From: Thermogutta sp.
Lineage (GTDB): Bacteria; Planctomycetota; Planctomycetia; Pirellulales; Thermoguttaceae
DNA length: 14,280 nt
Direction: 5' to 3'
Assembly (NCBI RefSeq): GCF_014359955.1
Contig: NZ_JACIYL010000023.1
Location: 1-14,280 of the forward strand
The first letter of the stretch is position 1, and each line of letters opens with the position of its first letter. Made by a program: the position numbers and the translations under genes. This document shows, one piece after another, positions 1 to 7,004 of the stretch. Under the pieces are notes generated by a model. It did not search any database, had not been told where the DNA came from, and worked only from the letters and a program-made list of their open reading frames with translations.

Positions 1-1
1 A

Positions 2-589
2 ATAACCAAACTCGAATATGGTTGTTATCTCACGGCCATTCTCTCCTACATGATGGTCCGACAGCAGGATTCCGTCGGACTGACTGTATTCGATGAAGAT
101 ATTCGTCTTGACATGCCGGCGAGAAGTTCGCCGCAGCATTTCAATGAGATGATGTATCAGTTGGAAAATCTGAAACCCGGCAAAAAGACTGGTCTGGCCG
201 ACGTCCTTCATAAACTAGCCAATCGGTTTAAAAGACGTTGCCTGATTATATTAATCAGCGATCTTTATGACGACGAAGATAAGGTTATTCGCGCTCTTCA
301 TCATTTCCGTCACCGAAAACATGAGGTTATTCTCTTCCATGTCTTCGACAAGGCGGAAATCGATTTTCCGTTTGACGACCTGGTACTGTTGCAGGATCTT
401 GAAACGGATGAGCGTCTGCAGGTGGATCCTCTCTACGTGCGTGAGGAATATCAAAAACTTCTGGCCGAGTTCATCGGTCGATATCGGCAGGCTTGTTTGG
501 AAAGTGCAGTCGAGTATGTGATGACGGATACTTCGGTTCCATATGATTTTATGCTCTCTCGATATTTGACCAAGCGGAACCAGCTATGA
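2..589 (+). CDS. DUF58 domain protein, C-terminal part (5' end outside window)
   Basis: The reading frame is open from base 2, and the residues before the first in-window ATG (at 50), ITKLEYGCYLTAILSY, are clearly coding and continue into MMVRQQDSVGLTVFD. This matches the K-x-EYA...LAASLAYL...QQDAVGL core of DUF58 proteins, so the ATG at 50 is internal. 195 residues are visible; a full DUF58 protein is about 290-310 residues, so roughly the first third is missing, including the VWA-type metal site. The visible part holds a hydrophobic strand ending in ISD (LIILISDLYDD) and a second, EVILFHVFD. In planctomycetes DUF58 proteins usually sit between a MoxR-type AAA ATPase and a BatA/VWA membrane protein, and the partner here is in the expected place. 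The stop TGA overlaps the next ATG (ATGA, bases 586-589), implying translational coupling. The molecular role of DUF58 is not well established; a MoxR-linked envelope or metal-insertion/chaperone function is a family-level guess. Confidence 0.9.
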   Translation: MTKLEYGCYLTAILSYMMVRQQDSVGLTVFDEDIRLDMPARSSPQHFNEMMYQLENLKPGKKTGLADVLHKLANRFKRRCLIILISDLYDDEDKVIRALHHFRHRKHEVILFHVFDKAEIDFPFDDLVLLQDLETDERLQVDPLYVREEYQKLLAEFIGRYRQACLESAVEYVMTDTSVPYDFMLSRYLTKRNQL

Positions 590-2829
590 CGTTCGGTGTG
601 GCGGCATTCTTACTGGCGGCCTTGGCGGCGATTATTCCGCCAATCCTCCATATGATCAATCGGCAGCGTGCCAAGCAACTGCCTTTCAGCACCCTGCGCT
701 TTTTGAAAATCAGCGTGCAAAAGACGCGGCGACGCCGCCAGATCAGGGACATTTTCCTCATGTTGCTGCGGATGGCGGTCCTCGTTCTCATCGCAATTGG
801 GCTGGCCCGGCCCACGCTGAGCAAAGTTCGATCACTGTTCGGCGGTTCTCAGGCGGCCGTGGCCATTGTGCTGGATAACTCTGCGAGCATGGGGTGGATC
901 GATGAAGGACGGCCCCGTTTTGAGCTGGCCATCGCGGCGGCTAATCAGATTCTAGCGGAACTTCAGGCGGGGGATGAGGTCGCCCTGTGGGTGACCAGTG
1001 GTCGTTCGTATCCTGAACTGGGTAAATTCGACCGCCAGCATGATAAAGTCCGTCAGCTCTTGGCCCAGATCGCACAGCAAGGGCCAACCTTCGAGCGAGG
1101 CACACTCATGCCCCTGATATCCCAGGCCCGGGAGCAGCTCGCACAGTCGCAGGCGCCGCAACGCTACCTGTTTGTGATCACCGACAATCAAAGTGTCGCG
1201 TGGGAAGGATTAGAGGAGAACCGCGATCGCGCAACCGCGGATACCACAACCCGCGAGAGCGCTACGGAGGACCGGCGCTTGCGTGATATTCCGATTGTCC
1301 TCGTGGACTGCCAGAGAAATCCGCGTCCCAGCGTGGCGGTGCGAAAGGTGACGGTCCAATCCGTCCTCCCTGTGGCCGGCGTGCCCATGAAGGTCGTACT
1401 CGAGCTGTTCAATGCATCATCTGTCTCGCAGCAACGGGTTGCTGAAGTCTATGTGGATGGTAATAAAGTGGGGACGACACCCGAATTGACAATTCCGCCA
1501 GAGGGTGCCGTTCCAGCCGAGGTCGTTTTTACTTTGGATCGCGGAGGCATTCATCAGGGTGAGGTGCGACTTGTTGGAGAGGACGGGGCACGCTTCGATG
1601 ACCGGCGCTTTTTTACAATCGAGATAGAGGCGGCCATTCCTGTCGCCGTCGTTATCAATGAACGCCGAGAAATCGCCTATCTCAATGATTCCTTCTATTT
1701 GGAAAAAGCGCTGGAGCCTATCGAAGGTCAAAACTGGGCAATTAAAACGACTCTTCTCACGTCAAACGAACTCACGACGGAGCCACTTTCCAATTACCGG
1801 ATCATTTACCTGGTCAATTTGCAGTCTCTTGAAGCGTCGGTTGTAGAAAAGCTGGCGACATTCGTACGAAATGGCGGTCGCCTCGTGTGGGTCGCCGGTG
1901 AGGAGGTCGATCCCGCGACGTACAACGGTTGGAATGAGATGGCCGGGGGCAGTTTACTCCCCGTCCCGTTGGACTCCGTAAGAGCGGCTGACACTGAAGA
2001 AGGTCGCGATAGCTGGCATGTGAACTGGCTTGATGTTCAGCATGCAGCCCTCAGCGGATTTGCCGAGCCTCCGTCACTCTATCAGTCAATCCTTGTCTAT
2101 AAATATGTCAAGATTAAAGCCGACGAAACAGACGGCGCCAGAGTGTTACTGCGGCTGGATGGCGAGGGGGACCCGCTGCTGGTGGAAAAACAGGTAGGCG
2201 ACGGTATCGTGTTGTTCCTTGGGACGAGCGTGCATGTGGGATGGACGAATTTTCCCCTGAGGCCCATTTTCGCCCCGCTCATGGCGAGGCTGGCGTTCTA
2301 TCTGGCAGGTGGGGAACCAACTCAGTCTGCGGGACTTGCCGGTCAACCGCTGGTCATACCGTTTCTGGGGCAGATCCCGCCGGGTGTGGTTGAAGTCACG
2401 CCGCCCAGCGGCTCTCTCATGCGATTTAACATTGATCCGCAAAGTAAAGAGTTCCGTTATAGCGATACTCATCAAATAGGCGTCTATCAATTCCGGCTTC
2501 TCGCTTCTGTTCGACCGGTACAGAAAGCCTTTGCCGTCAATGTGGATCCCGATGAAAGTGATCCCACAAAGATTGAAAATGCCACCCTTGAAGAAGCCTT
2601 TTCTGGAATTCCCGTGGTTTTTGCCGAAAACCCCGAGGATCTATCCCAAACATTTGATTTTCTGCGAAACGGGAAGAGTCTGGCCGAATTTTTCTTGACT
2701 CTCGTATTGCTCGGTCTCGTGTTTGAGACCTTTATATCCAACTGGTTCAGTCCCCGGGATGAAGAAAAACGTCCCCGGCCGCTGGAAGGTTACAGGCCGA
2801 CAAGACGCCTCGCTCCCCAACTCGGCTGA
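586..2829 (+). CDS. BatA domain / VWA domain membrane protein
   Basis: 747 residues. Residues 1-23 form a membrane segment with the typical BatA start (AAFLLAALAAIIPPILHM), followed by a basic stretch; a second segment is near residues 56-75. A VWA domain follows (about 92-245) with an intact MIDAS start D97-x-S99-x-S101 (DNSAS). Residues 250-345 look like a beta-sandwich. About 350-445 resemble the glutamine-amidotransferase-like fold found in these proteins (IIYLVNLQSL, then GGRLVWVAGEEVDP at 430-443). A last membrane segment lies at 699-721, with a short basic cytoplasmic tail. Most of the protein is therefore predicted outside the membrane. The start overlaps the DUF58 stop by 4 bases. 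BatA-type proteins were named for Bacteroides aerotolerance; in planctomycetes they recur in MoxR-DUF58-BatA operons of unclear function. Many such operons continue with further membrane proteins, but here the unit ends and a convergent gene follows. Confidence 0.92.
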   Translation: MTFGVAAFLLAALAAIIPPILHMINRQRAKQLPFSTLRFLKISVQKTRRRRQIRDIFLMLLRMAVLVLIAIGLARPTLSKVRSLFGGSQAAVAIVLDNSASMGWIDEGRPRFELAIAAANQILAELQAGDEVALWVTSGRSYPELGKFDRQHDKVRQLLAQIAQQGPTFERGTLMPLISQAREQLAQSQAPQRYLFVITDNQSVAWEGLEENRDRATADTTTRESATEDRRLRDIPIVLVDCQRNPRPSVAVRKVTVQSVLPVAGVPMKVVLELFNASSVSQQRVAEVYVDGNKVGTTPELTIPPEGAVPAEVVFTLDRGGIHQGEVRLVGEDGARFDDRRFFTIEIEAAIPVAVVINERREIAYLNDSFYLEKALEPIEGQNWAIKTTLLTSNELTTEPLSNYRIIYLVNLQSLEASVVEKLATFVRNGGRLVWVAGEEVDPATYNGWNEMAGGSLLPVPLDSVRAADTEEGRDSWHVNWLDVQHAALSGFAEPPSLYQSILVYKYVKIKADETDGARVLLRLDGEGDPLLVEKQVGDGIVLFLGTSVHVGWTNFPLRPIFAPLMARLAFYLAGGEPTQSAGLAGQPLVIPFLGQIPPGVVEVTPPSGSLMRFNIDPQSKEFRYSDTHQIGVYQFRLLASVRPVQKAFAVNVDPDESDPTKIENATLEEAFSGIPVVFAENPEDLSQTFDFLRNGKSLAEFFLTLVLLGLVFETFISNWFSPRDEEKRPRPLEGYRPTRRLAPQLG

Positions 2830-2999
2830 ATGGACCTGATATTCGAGGAAAACGTTTGGTCGCGAACAACCAGAACGCGACGGGGGCGAAGGTTCAGCCC
2901 CGTGCCGGACACGCAGGGAGAGAACGCCCCGACCAACGCCAGTTGACACTCGCGGTTTGCCTTGAATATCCAGCAAAGTATGCTCGGCCGAAGGCAGGC
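2830..2999. other. Convergent intergenic region with imperfect hairpin
   Basis: These 170 bases separate the BatA/VWA gene from the convergent GH123-like gene. The only clear element is an imperfect inverted repeat at about 2880-2903 (ACGGGGGC paired with GCCCCGT, one bulged G, loop of about 9). No T-run follows on either strand, so it is a weak candidate for a shared transcription end, not a classical intrinsic terminator. I see no gene here. Confidence 0.3.
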
Positions 3000-4757
3000 T
3001 CACTGCGTGGCATTCCGGATTTCCGGCGGCAATGTGAGAATCGATTCCGCCAGTTTGCGCCGGGCTTCTTCATATTCCTCCGGCTTATCCGCCCACTCAA
3101 ACCAACTGGGAGTGAGCGACAGAACGAGACGTTGAGCCACTTCGGCTTTGCCGCCCCGGCGGAGAAGCTCCAAATAGTCATAATCCTCGATAGAGTCCCG
3201 CAGCGCCTTCAACCGCAAGGAGGGCACAATACCCTCATAGCCACATGGTCTGGCGGGATAGACGAGCGTTCCTTCCCCGTTGAACGTTAACGGTCGATTG
3301 GCGGGGCCCGGCCGGTACGTGTTCGCGTCCGTCCAGGGATCCTCGACCTGATCCCAGTAACTCATTCCACCCCAGTAGAGCAATCCTGTGATTCCGAAAC
3401 GCCATGAAATCCAGGATGGCACCCGATAGTGGAGGAGCGGGTAGTCGATGTGCCACCAGGGCGATTTTTTCTTTCCCTGGCACAGGGCCGTGTACGCCCA
3501 CATGATTTCACCGAGCGCTTGCCGCTGTTTGGCGGTGGGTTCATCGTAGAGTGGAAAGAGGGAGCACCAGATATCCACGGCACCATAAAGATCACCCCAT
3601 GCCGGGTTCTGGGTCCGGGTCTGTTCCACGACAAGCACTTTCACCTTGGTTTGCGCTGCTCGGATCGGTTTACCCCAGTGACGGACAAACTCGTACGCCT
3701 CCGGATCGTTAGGTTCGTCTTTAAGATAGATGTAGAAGATGACGTGAGGGCGTGCGATCTCTGTGATAGCTTTATCCCACGCTGTCAGCCACGCCGTTAA
3801 GTCGTCGGGCGAGTCTGCCGGATCTTTCACCCTGCCCACCGGCGAAGGAATCTGGATCGCGTTGACGTGATAACGATCAATCCATTCTCTGAGGTGGGCA
3901 ACGCTCTCGGCGGGCAACTGGTAGCCCCGATCATCCCGGCGGAGCACGAGCCATTCGGGAGGTGGATAGGCATTGATTCGATGTTCACTGACAAGATCGG
4001 CACACTGTCGGTCCACTGCTTCCCAGTCTTCCGGTGGTGACTCCTTTCCCAATCGAGCACGTTTCGAGTAGTAGGACCGCATCCGCTGCGACGGCGACCC
4101 GAACGCCGTGACAAGCGCCGGCGTACCGGGAAGGGTGAAGTCCCAGACCTCTAGCGTCAGAGGAATATGGAACGCATTGACGCCGCTTCCCCGCAGCATG
4201 ACTTTTCCCGAGTATTTCCCGGGCGGCGTCCCTGGAGGAATAAAGAGATCCACATAGAAGCCGTGCGTCTGCTCGGCAGGGAGATCGAAAGGAAAGGCCC
4301 TGTACTTGCCGCGAAGTGGAACGTCCTTCAGGGGATCCCGGCTCGGAATCAGTGGATCGGGATACCAGCCTGGGCGAAAGGCCTCGTTGCGATATGTCCC
4401 CTCAGTAATAAGGATTTGATGTTCGCGATAGATTCGAAAATGTGACGGGGCTATTGTGGCATTTTGTGGTCCTTTCAGGTCCGTCACAGCGAGTTCGACC
4501 TGCGGAACTGGCTGGGAACTCCGAACAAAGACCTGGAAGCCCACCCATTCATTTCTGGCCGCGGCTACCTTGATCTCGTGTGCGGCAGGCTGAGGGGGCA
4601 GGTCCTCGCGGCAGAGCCGCCGCGTCGCTGCTTCTACCCAAACGGACAGTTCCGCCATGACGGGTCGGGAAGGTCCAACCCACCCCAAACCGCTTAATAT
4701 CACCGAGCAGGTCCACAAGCGACTGACCATCCCATGACAAATACGGCGCATGCTCAT
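3000..4757 (-). CDS. Secreted GH123-like (DUF4091) putative glycoside hydrolase
   Basis: 585 residues from the chosen ATG. That start has AAGGAG at 4770-4765 with a 7-base gap, and it gives a signal peptide (MSMRRICHGM, hydrophobic core TCSVILSGLGWVG, likely cleavage after VMA at residue 35). The frame stays open 136 codons further upstream, but without a ribosome site. Residues about 36-210 look like the N-terminal beta-sandwich of the family; about 215-535 match the DUF4091/GH123 catalytic domain. The motif LKDEP gives D347-E348, the adjacent Asp-Glu pair used in GH123 beta-N-acetylgalactosaminidases (substrate-assisted cleavage with the acetamido group as nucleophile). The end motif SLRLKALRDSIEDYDYLELL is highly typical of the family. 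Many DUF4091 proteins have no tested substrate, so N-acetylgalactosaminidase activity is only a family-based guess. The gene is convergent with BatA and divergent from the radical SAM gene; it appears to be monocistronic. Confidence 0.9.
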   Translation of the reverse strand: MSMRRICHGMVSRLWTCSVILSGLGWVGPSRPVMAELSVWVEAATRRLCREDLPPQPAAHEIKVAAARNEWVGFQVFVRSSQPVPQVELAVTDLKGPQNATIAPSHFRIYREHQILITEGTYRNEAFRPGWYPDPLIPSRDPLKDVPLRGKYRAFPFDLPAEQTHGFYVDLFIPPGTPPGKYSGKVMLRGSGVNAFHIPLTLEVWDFTLPGTPALVTAFGSPSQRMRSYYSKRARLGKESPPEDWEAVDRQCADLVSEHRINAYPPPEWLVLRRDDRGYQLPAESVAHLREWIDRYHVNAIQIPSPVGRVKDPADSPDDLTAWLTAWDKAITEIARPHVIFYIYLKDEPNDPEAYEFVRHWGKPIRAAQTKVKVLVVEQTRTQNPAWGDLYGAVDIWCSLFPLYDEPTAKQRQALGEIMWAYTALCQGKKKSPWWHIDYPLLHYRVPSWISWRFGITGLLYWGGMSYWDQVEDPWTDANTYRPGPANRPLTFNGEGTLVYPARPCGYEGIVPSLRLKALRDSIEDYDYLELLRRGGKAEVAQRLVLSLTPSWFEWADKPEEYEEARRKLAESILTLPPEIRNATQ

Positions 4758-5164
4758 GGTAGAGCTCCTTGACAAATAGCTATTCCAGGAAACAGGAATG
4801 CGGTTCTTTCCGGCTGCAGCGCGACTGCCTCGCGATGTCGTCCACCGAGGCGCTCCGTCCCCGCGAGATAGTGAGCTCCTTGAAAGATGTCTCATGGCGT
4901 CGCGTCCGTGGACGGCTCCTATTATCGCGGAAAGAAATCGCCGACGGTACTGGGAAGCGGGGGCCCTACTTTTCGCGGCCGGACTGTGCCCTTCTGCGAA
5001 GCTGAAAGAGAACAAGCGCGGTCTGCTCGGGCCGTACCGCGTCTGGCGATACGTGAGTCTGCTTGAAAATTGACTTTTCGGTTTGACGATGTCGGCTAAA
5101 ATTCCCAGAGGGAACCACTCAAATGCGTTAATTCGTGTTGCTTTTTGCGTTGGGAAGTCGCTCA
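4758..5164. other. Divergent intergenic region with promoter-like elements
   Basis: About 400 bases between the divergent GH123-like and radical SAM genes must hold both promoters. On the plus strand TTGAC occurs twice with a 13-base period (5070-5074 and 5083-5087), with TTGAAA at 5063-5068 and TAAAAT at 5097-5102. The spacing between TTGACT and TAAAAT is 21 bases, too long for a standard sigma-70 site, so this is only promoter-like. On the minus side, beside the GH123 ribosome site, is a small inverted repeat ATTCC / GGAAT at about 4784-4800. No convincing gene is present; open frames here have no ribosome sites and no recognisable protein. Confidence 0.35.
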
Positions 5165-6295
5165 ATGCCCCAGAACACAGCTCCCCAGTTTACAAAGCGG
5201 TTTTCGGACTATTCCTGGAAAGACATCCAGCACAGTCCGCTCATGCTTTACTATGAAGTCACCCAGGCCTGTGACCTGGTGTGCAAGCACTGCCGAGCCT
5301 CGGCCCAGCCATCAGCCCATCCCGAGGAACTATCTCCCGACGAGGCTCGGGCTCTCATCCAGGAAGCGTCTTTGTTTCCCAAAAAACCGAACATCGTTTT
5401 TACGGGCGGTGACCCCCTCAAGCGTCCCGACATCTTCGACCTGATCGGCTATGCCCGAGAGTGCGGCCTCAATGTCGCTCTGACACCGTCGGCAACTCCG
5501 CTGGCCACCGCCAGTGCTCTCAAACGGGCCAAGGATGCGGGGGCCACGGCACTTGGGGTGAGTTTGGATGGTGCCGACGCGGTGACGCACGATGCCTTTC
5601 GCGGCTGGCAGGGTAGTTTTGACCGCACGATGGAGATTCTGGCGATTGGCCGGGAGCTGGGGTTCTATCTCCAGGTGAATACGACCATCACCAGGCGGAA
5701 CGTCAACCAGGTAGAGGCGATGGCCGAACTGCTGAATGACCAGGGAATCCACATGTGGTCGGTGTTTTTCCTGGTTCCTGTCGGCCGTGGCGTGTTTGAA
5801 CAGCGGATTACACCAGAGGAATACGAGCAGGTGTTCAAAATACTGTGGGAACAGGCTCAGACTCGGCCGTATGCGATCAAGACCACGGAGGCACCGCATT
5901 ACCGCCGATTCGTCCTGGAAGAGCTGCGACGCCTGCCGGAGGAGAAAGTTTCTCCGAAGGCAGTCCAACTGGCCAAACGTCTCACGCTGGGCGTCGGTGA
6001 TGGTAAAGGAATCATGTTTGTGGGGCATACGGGAGAAATCTACCCGGCCGGTTTCCTGCCCATCCAATGTGGCCGGTTTCCGAAGGACTCGATCGTCAAG
6101 ACGTATCAGGAGCACGAGGTCTTTCGCGCCCTCCGTAACCCGAATCTGTTGGGGGGAAAGTGTGGCGTTTGTCGTTATCGCTACGTCTGTGGCGGCAGCC
6201 GTGCTCGATCGTATGCGGTGACGGGAGACTATCTGGCTCCGGAACCGGATTGCGTGTTTTTCTCCGAAACGGACGTTCCTTTCCAGCCACACTGA
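5165..6295 (+). CDS. Radical SAM/SPASM domain protein, TIGR04053 type
   Basis: 376 residues from ATG 5165, chosen over the in-frame GTG at 5135 because GGGAAG (5152-5157) lies 7 bases upstream and the protein then begins just before the conserved core. The radical SAM cluster motif is C36-x3-C40-x2-C43 (VTQACDLVCKHCRA), followed by the SAM-binding TGGDP at 80-84 and SLDGAD at 133-138. The C-terminal SPASM-like region has C302, C333, C336, C342 and C363, with CGVCRYRYVCGGSRARSYAV, enough to bind one auxiliary Fe-S cluster and probably a second. LTPSATPL, FFLVPVGRG and KTTEAPHYRR are strongly reminiscent of the TIGR04053 family, related to the heme d1/alternative heme enzymes (AhbC/AhbD, NirJ). 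The substrate of TIGR04053 proteins is unknown to me. No precursor-peptide or heme-pathway gene is adjacent. It is not likely to be a sulfatase-maturating enzyme despite the sulfatase 2 kb away. Confidence 0.93.
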   Translation: MPQNTAPQFTKRFSDYSWKDIQHSPLMLYYEVTQACDLVCKHCRASAQPSAHPEELSPDEARALIQEASLFPKKPNIVFTGGDPLKRPDIFDLIGYARECGLNVALTPSATPLATASALKRAKDAGATALGVSLDGADAVTHDAFRGWQGSFDRTMEILAIGRELGFYLQVNTTITRRNVNQVEAMAELLNDQGIHMWSVFFLVPVGRGVFEQRITPEEYEQVFKILWEQAQTRPYAIKTTEAPHYRRFVLEELRRLPEEKVSPKAVQLAKRLTLGVGDGKGIMFVGHTGEIYPAGFLPIQCGRFPKDSIVKTYQEHEVFRALRNPNLLGGKCGVCRYRYVCGGSRARSYAVTGDYLAPEPDCVFFSETDVPFQPH

Positions 6296-6677
6296 ACGGA
6301 CTTTGATAACCGACCACCGGCGGTTTTCGGCGATTCTGCTCGGCCCGGGAATGTACCGCCCGGAGAGCGGAACCTTGGGGCGAGGTCTGTCGTCGGTCTG
6401 CGATCGATGTTATCACGCGAGCGGGGAGGCTTTTCTGGGAAAATACGCCCAAAAAACTGCAAAAGCCGGGGAAGTTAGCCGATGCTTTTGGACAAGATGG
6501 TCAGACGTTTCCCCTAAAAGGCCGGTTTTTTGCGGATTTTTGCGGGTTCCCATCTTGAAATCCTGGAAAAATTCGGTCTAATCATGACAAACGTGGCTGG
6601 AGCCCGCAATTGCGGGGCGTAGGACGGACGGATTTGGTTTGCATCGTGTGTCACATGGTTTAGGAGGTACGTGGCGT
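6296..6677. other. Intergenic region upstream of HU-like gene
   Basis: These 382 bases hold, in order: a weak hairpin just after the radical SAM stop (AACCG 6308-6312 / CGGTT 6321-6325, then TT), a possible poor terminator; a longer hairpin at 6460-6490 (CAAAAGC-CGG paired with CCG-AT-GCTTTTG, two bulged bases, no T-run); T/G-rich sequence; a sigma-70-like promoter at 6555-6582; and an 89-base leader with a strong ribosome site AGGAGG at 6662-6667. A 92-codon frame at 6303-6581 begins with TTG, has no ribosome site, and ends in the promoter, so I do not call it a gene. Confidence 0.5.
6555..6582 (+). promoter_or_regulatory. Sigma-70-like promoter for the HU-like gene
   Basis: TTGAAA (6555-6560) and TCTAAT (6577-6582) are separated by 16 bases; each differs from the sigma-70 consensus at one position. 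A transcript starting near 6589 would have a leader of about 90 bases before the HU-like ATG at 6678. Position and quality fit a strongly expressed nucleoid protein. This is pattern matching only; planctomycete promoters are not well characterised. Confidence 0.5.
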
Positions 6678-7004
6678 ATGGCAAAGGACACCGCAGCAAA
6701 GAAGCCCCTCACCAAAACACAGCTCGTGAAGGCCCTGGCAGAGGCGACCGGCCTCAAAAAAGCGGATGTCGAGGCGGTATTGAGCGCCCTCACCGAGGAA
6801 GTGAAAAAGGCCCTGAGCCCTCGTGGACCTGGAGCGTTCGTACTTCCAGGCTTGCTGAAGATCAAGAAGGCGAAAACGAAGCCAACTCCTGCCCGCCAGA
6901 TGCCCAAGCCCGGTAAGCCGGACGAGATCATCACGATTCCCGCGAAGCCGGCCCGGAACGTGGTTCGCATTCGGGCGTTGAAACAACTCAAGGAAATGGT
7001 CTGA
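6678..7004 (+). CDS. HU-like DNA-binding protein (planctomycete type)
   Basis: 108 residues from ATG 6678, with AGGAGG at 6662-6667 and a 10-base gap. The N-terminus is Lys/Ala-rich (MAKDTAAKKP), then LTKTQLVKALAEATGLKKADVEAVLSALTEEVKKAL, the two-helix dimerisation part of HU/IHF proteins. The glycine-rich turn reads PGLLKIKKAKTK where standard HU has GFGTFEV. The arm region contains RQMPKPGKPDE in place of the usual RNPQTGE, retaining a proline near where the DNA-intercalating proline sits, and the protein ends with PAKPARNVVRIRALKQLKEMV, matching the HU C-terminal KALKDAV-like helix. It likely binds and bends DNA without sequence specificity as a dimer in the nucleoid. It is longer than the usual 90 residues because of the basic tail and an insertion before the arm. 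Single-gene unit, with a promoter upstream and a terminator about 265 bases after the stop. Confidence 0.92.
   Translation: MAKDTAAKKPLTKTQLVKALAEATGLKKADVEAVLSALTEEVKKALSPRGPGAFVLPGLLKIKKAKTKPTPARQMPKPGKPDEIITIPAKPARNVVRIRALKQLKEMV

Noticed and set aside
2856..3290. 144-codon plus-strand frame overlapping the end of the GH123-like gene
   Set aside because: It is antisense to the conserved DUF4091 C-terminal motif and looks like no protein family.
5330..6292. 320-codon minus-strand frame across the radical SAM gene
   Set aside because: It is antisense to a protein with intact conserved motifs and resembles no family; long shadow frames are common in GC-rich DNA.
5165..6295. Radical SAM protein as the maturase (anSME) of the nearby sulfatase
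   Set aside because: Its motifs fit TIGR04053, not anSME; the sulfatase is 2 kb away behind two other genes and has a CxPSR site normally served by FGE.
6303..6581. 92-codon frame just after the radical SAM gene, a possible precursor peptide
   Set aside because: It starts with TTG, lacks a ribosome site, has no leader/core layout of a modified peptide, and overlaps the HU-like promoter.
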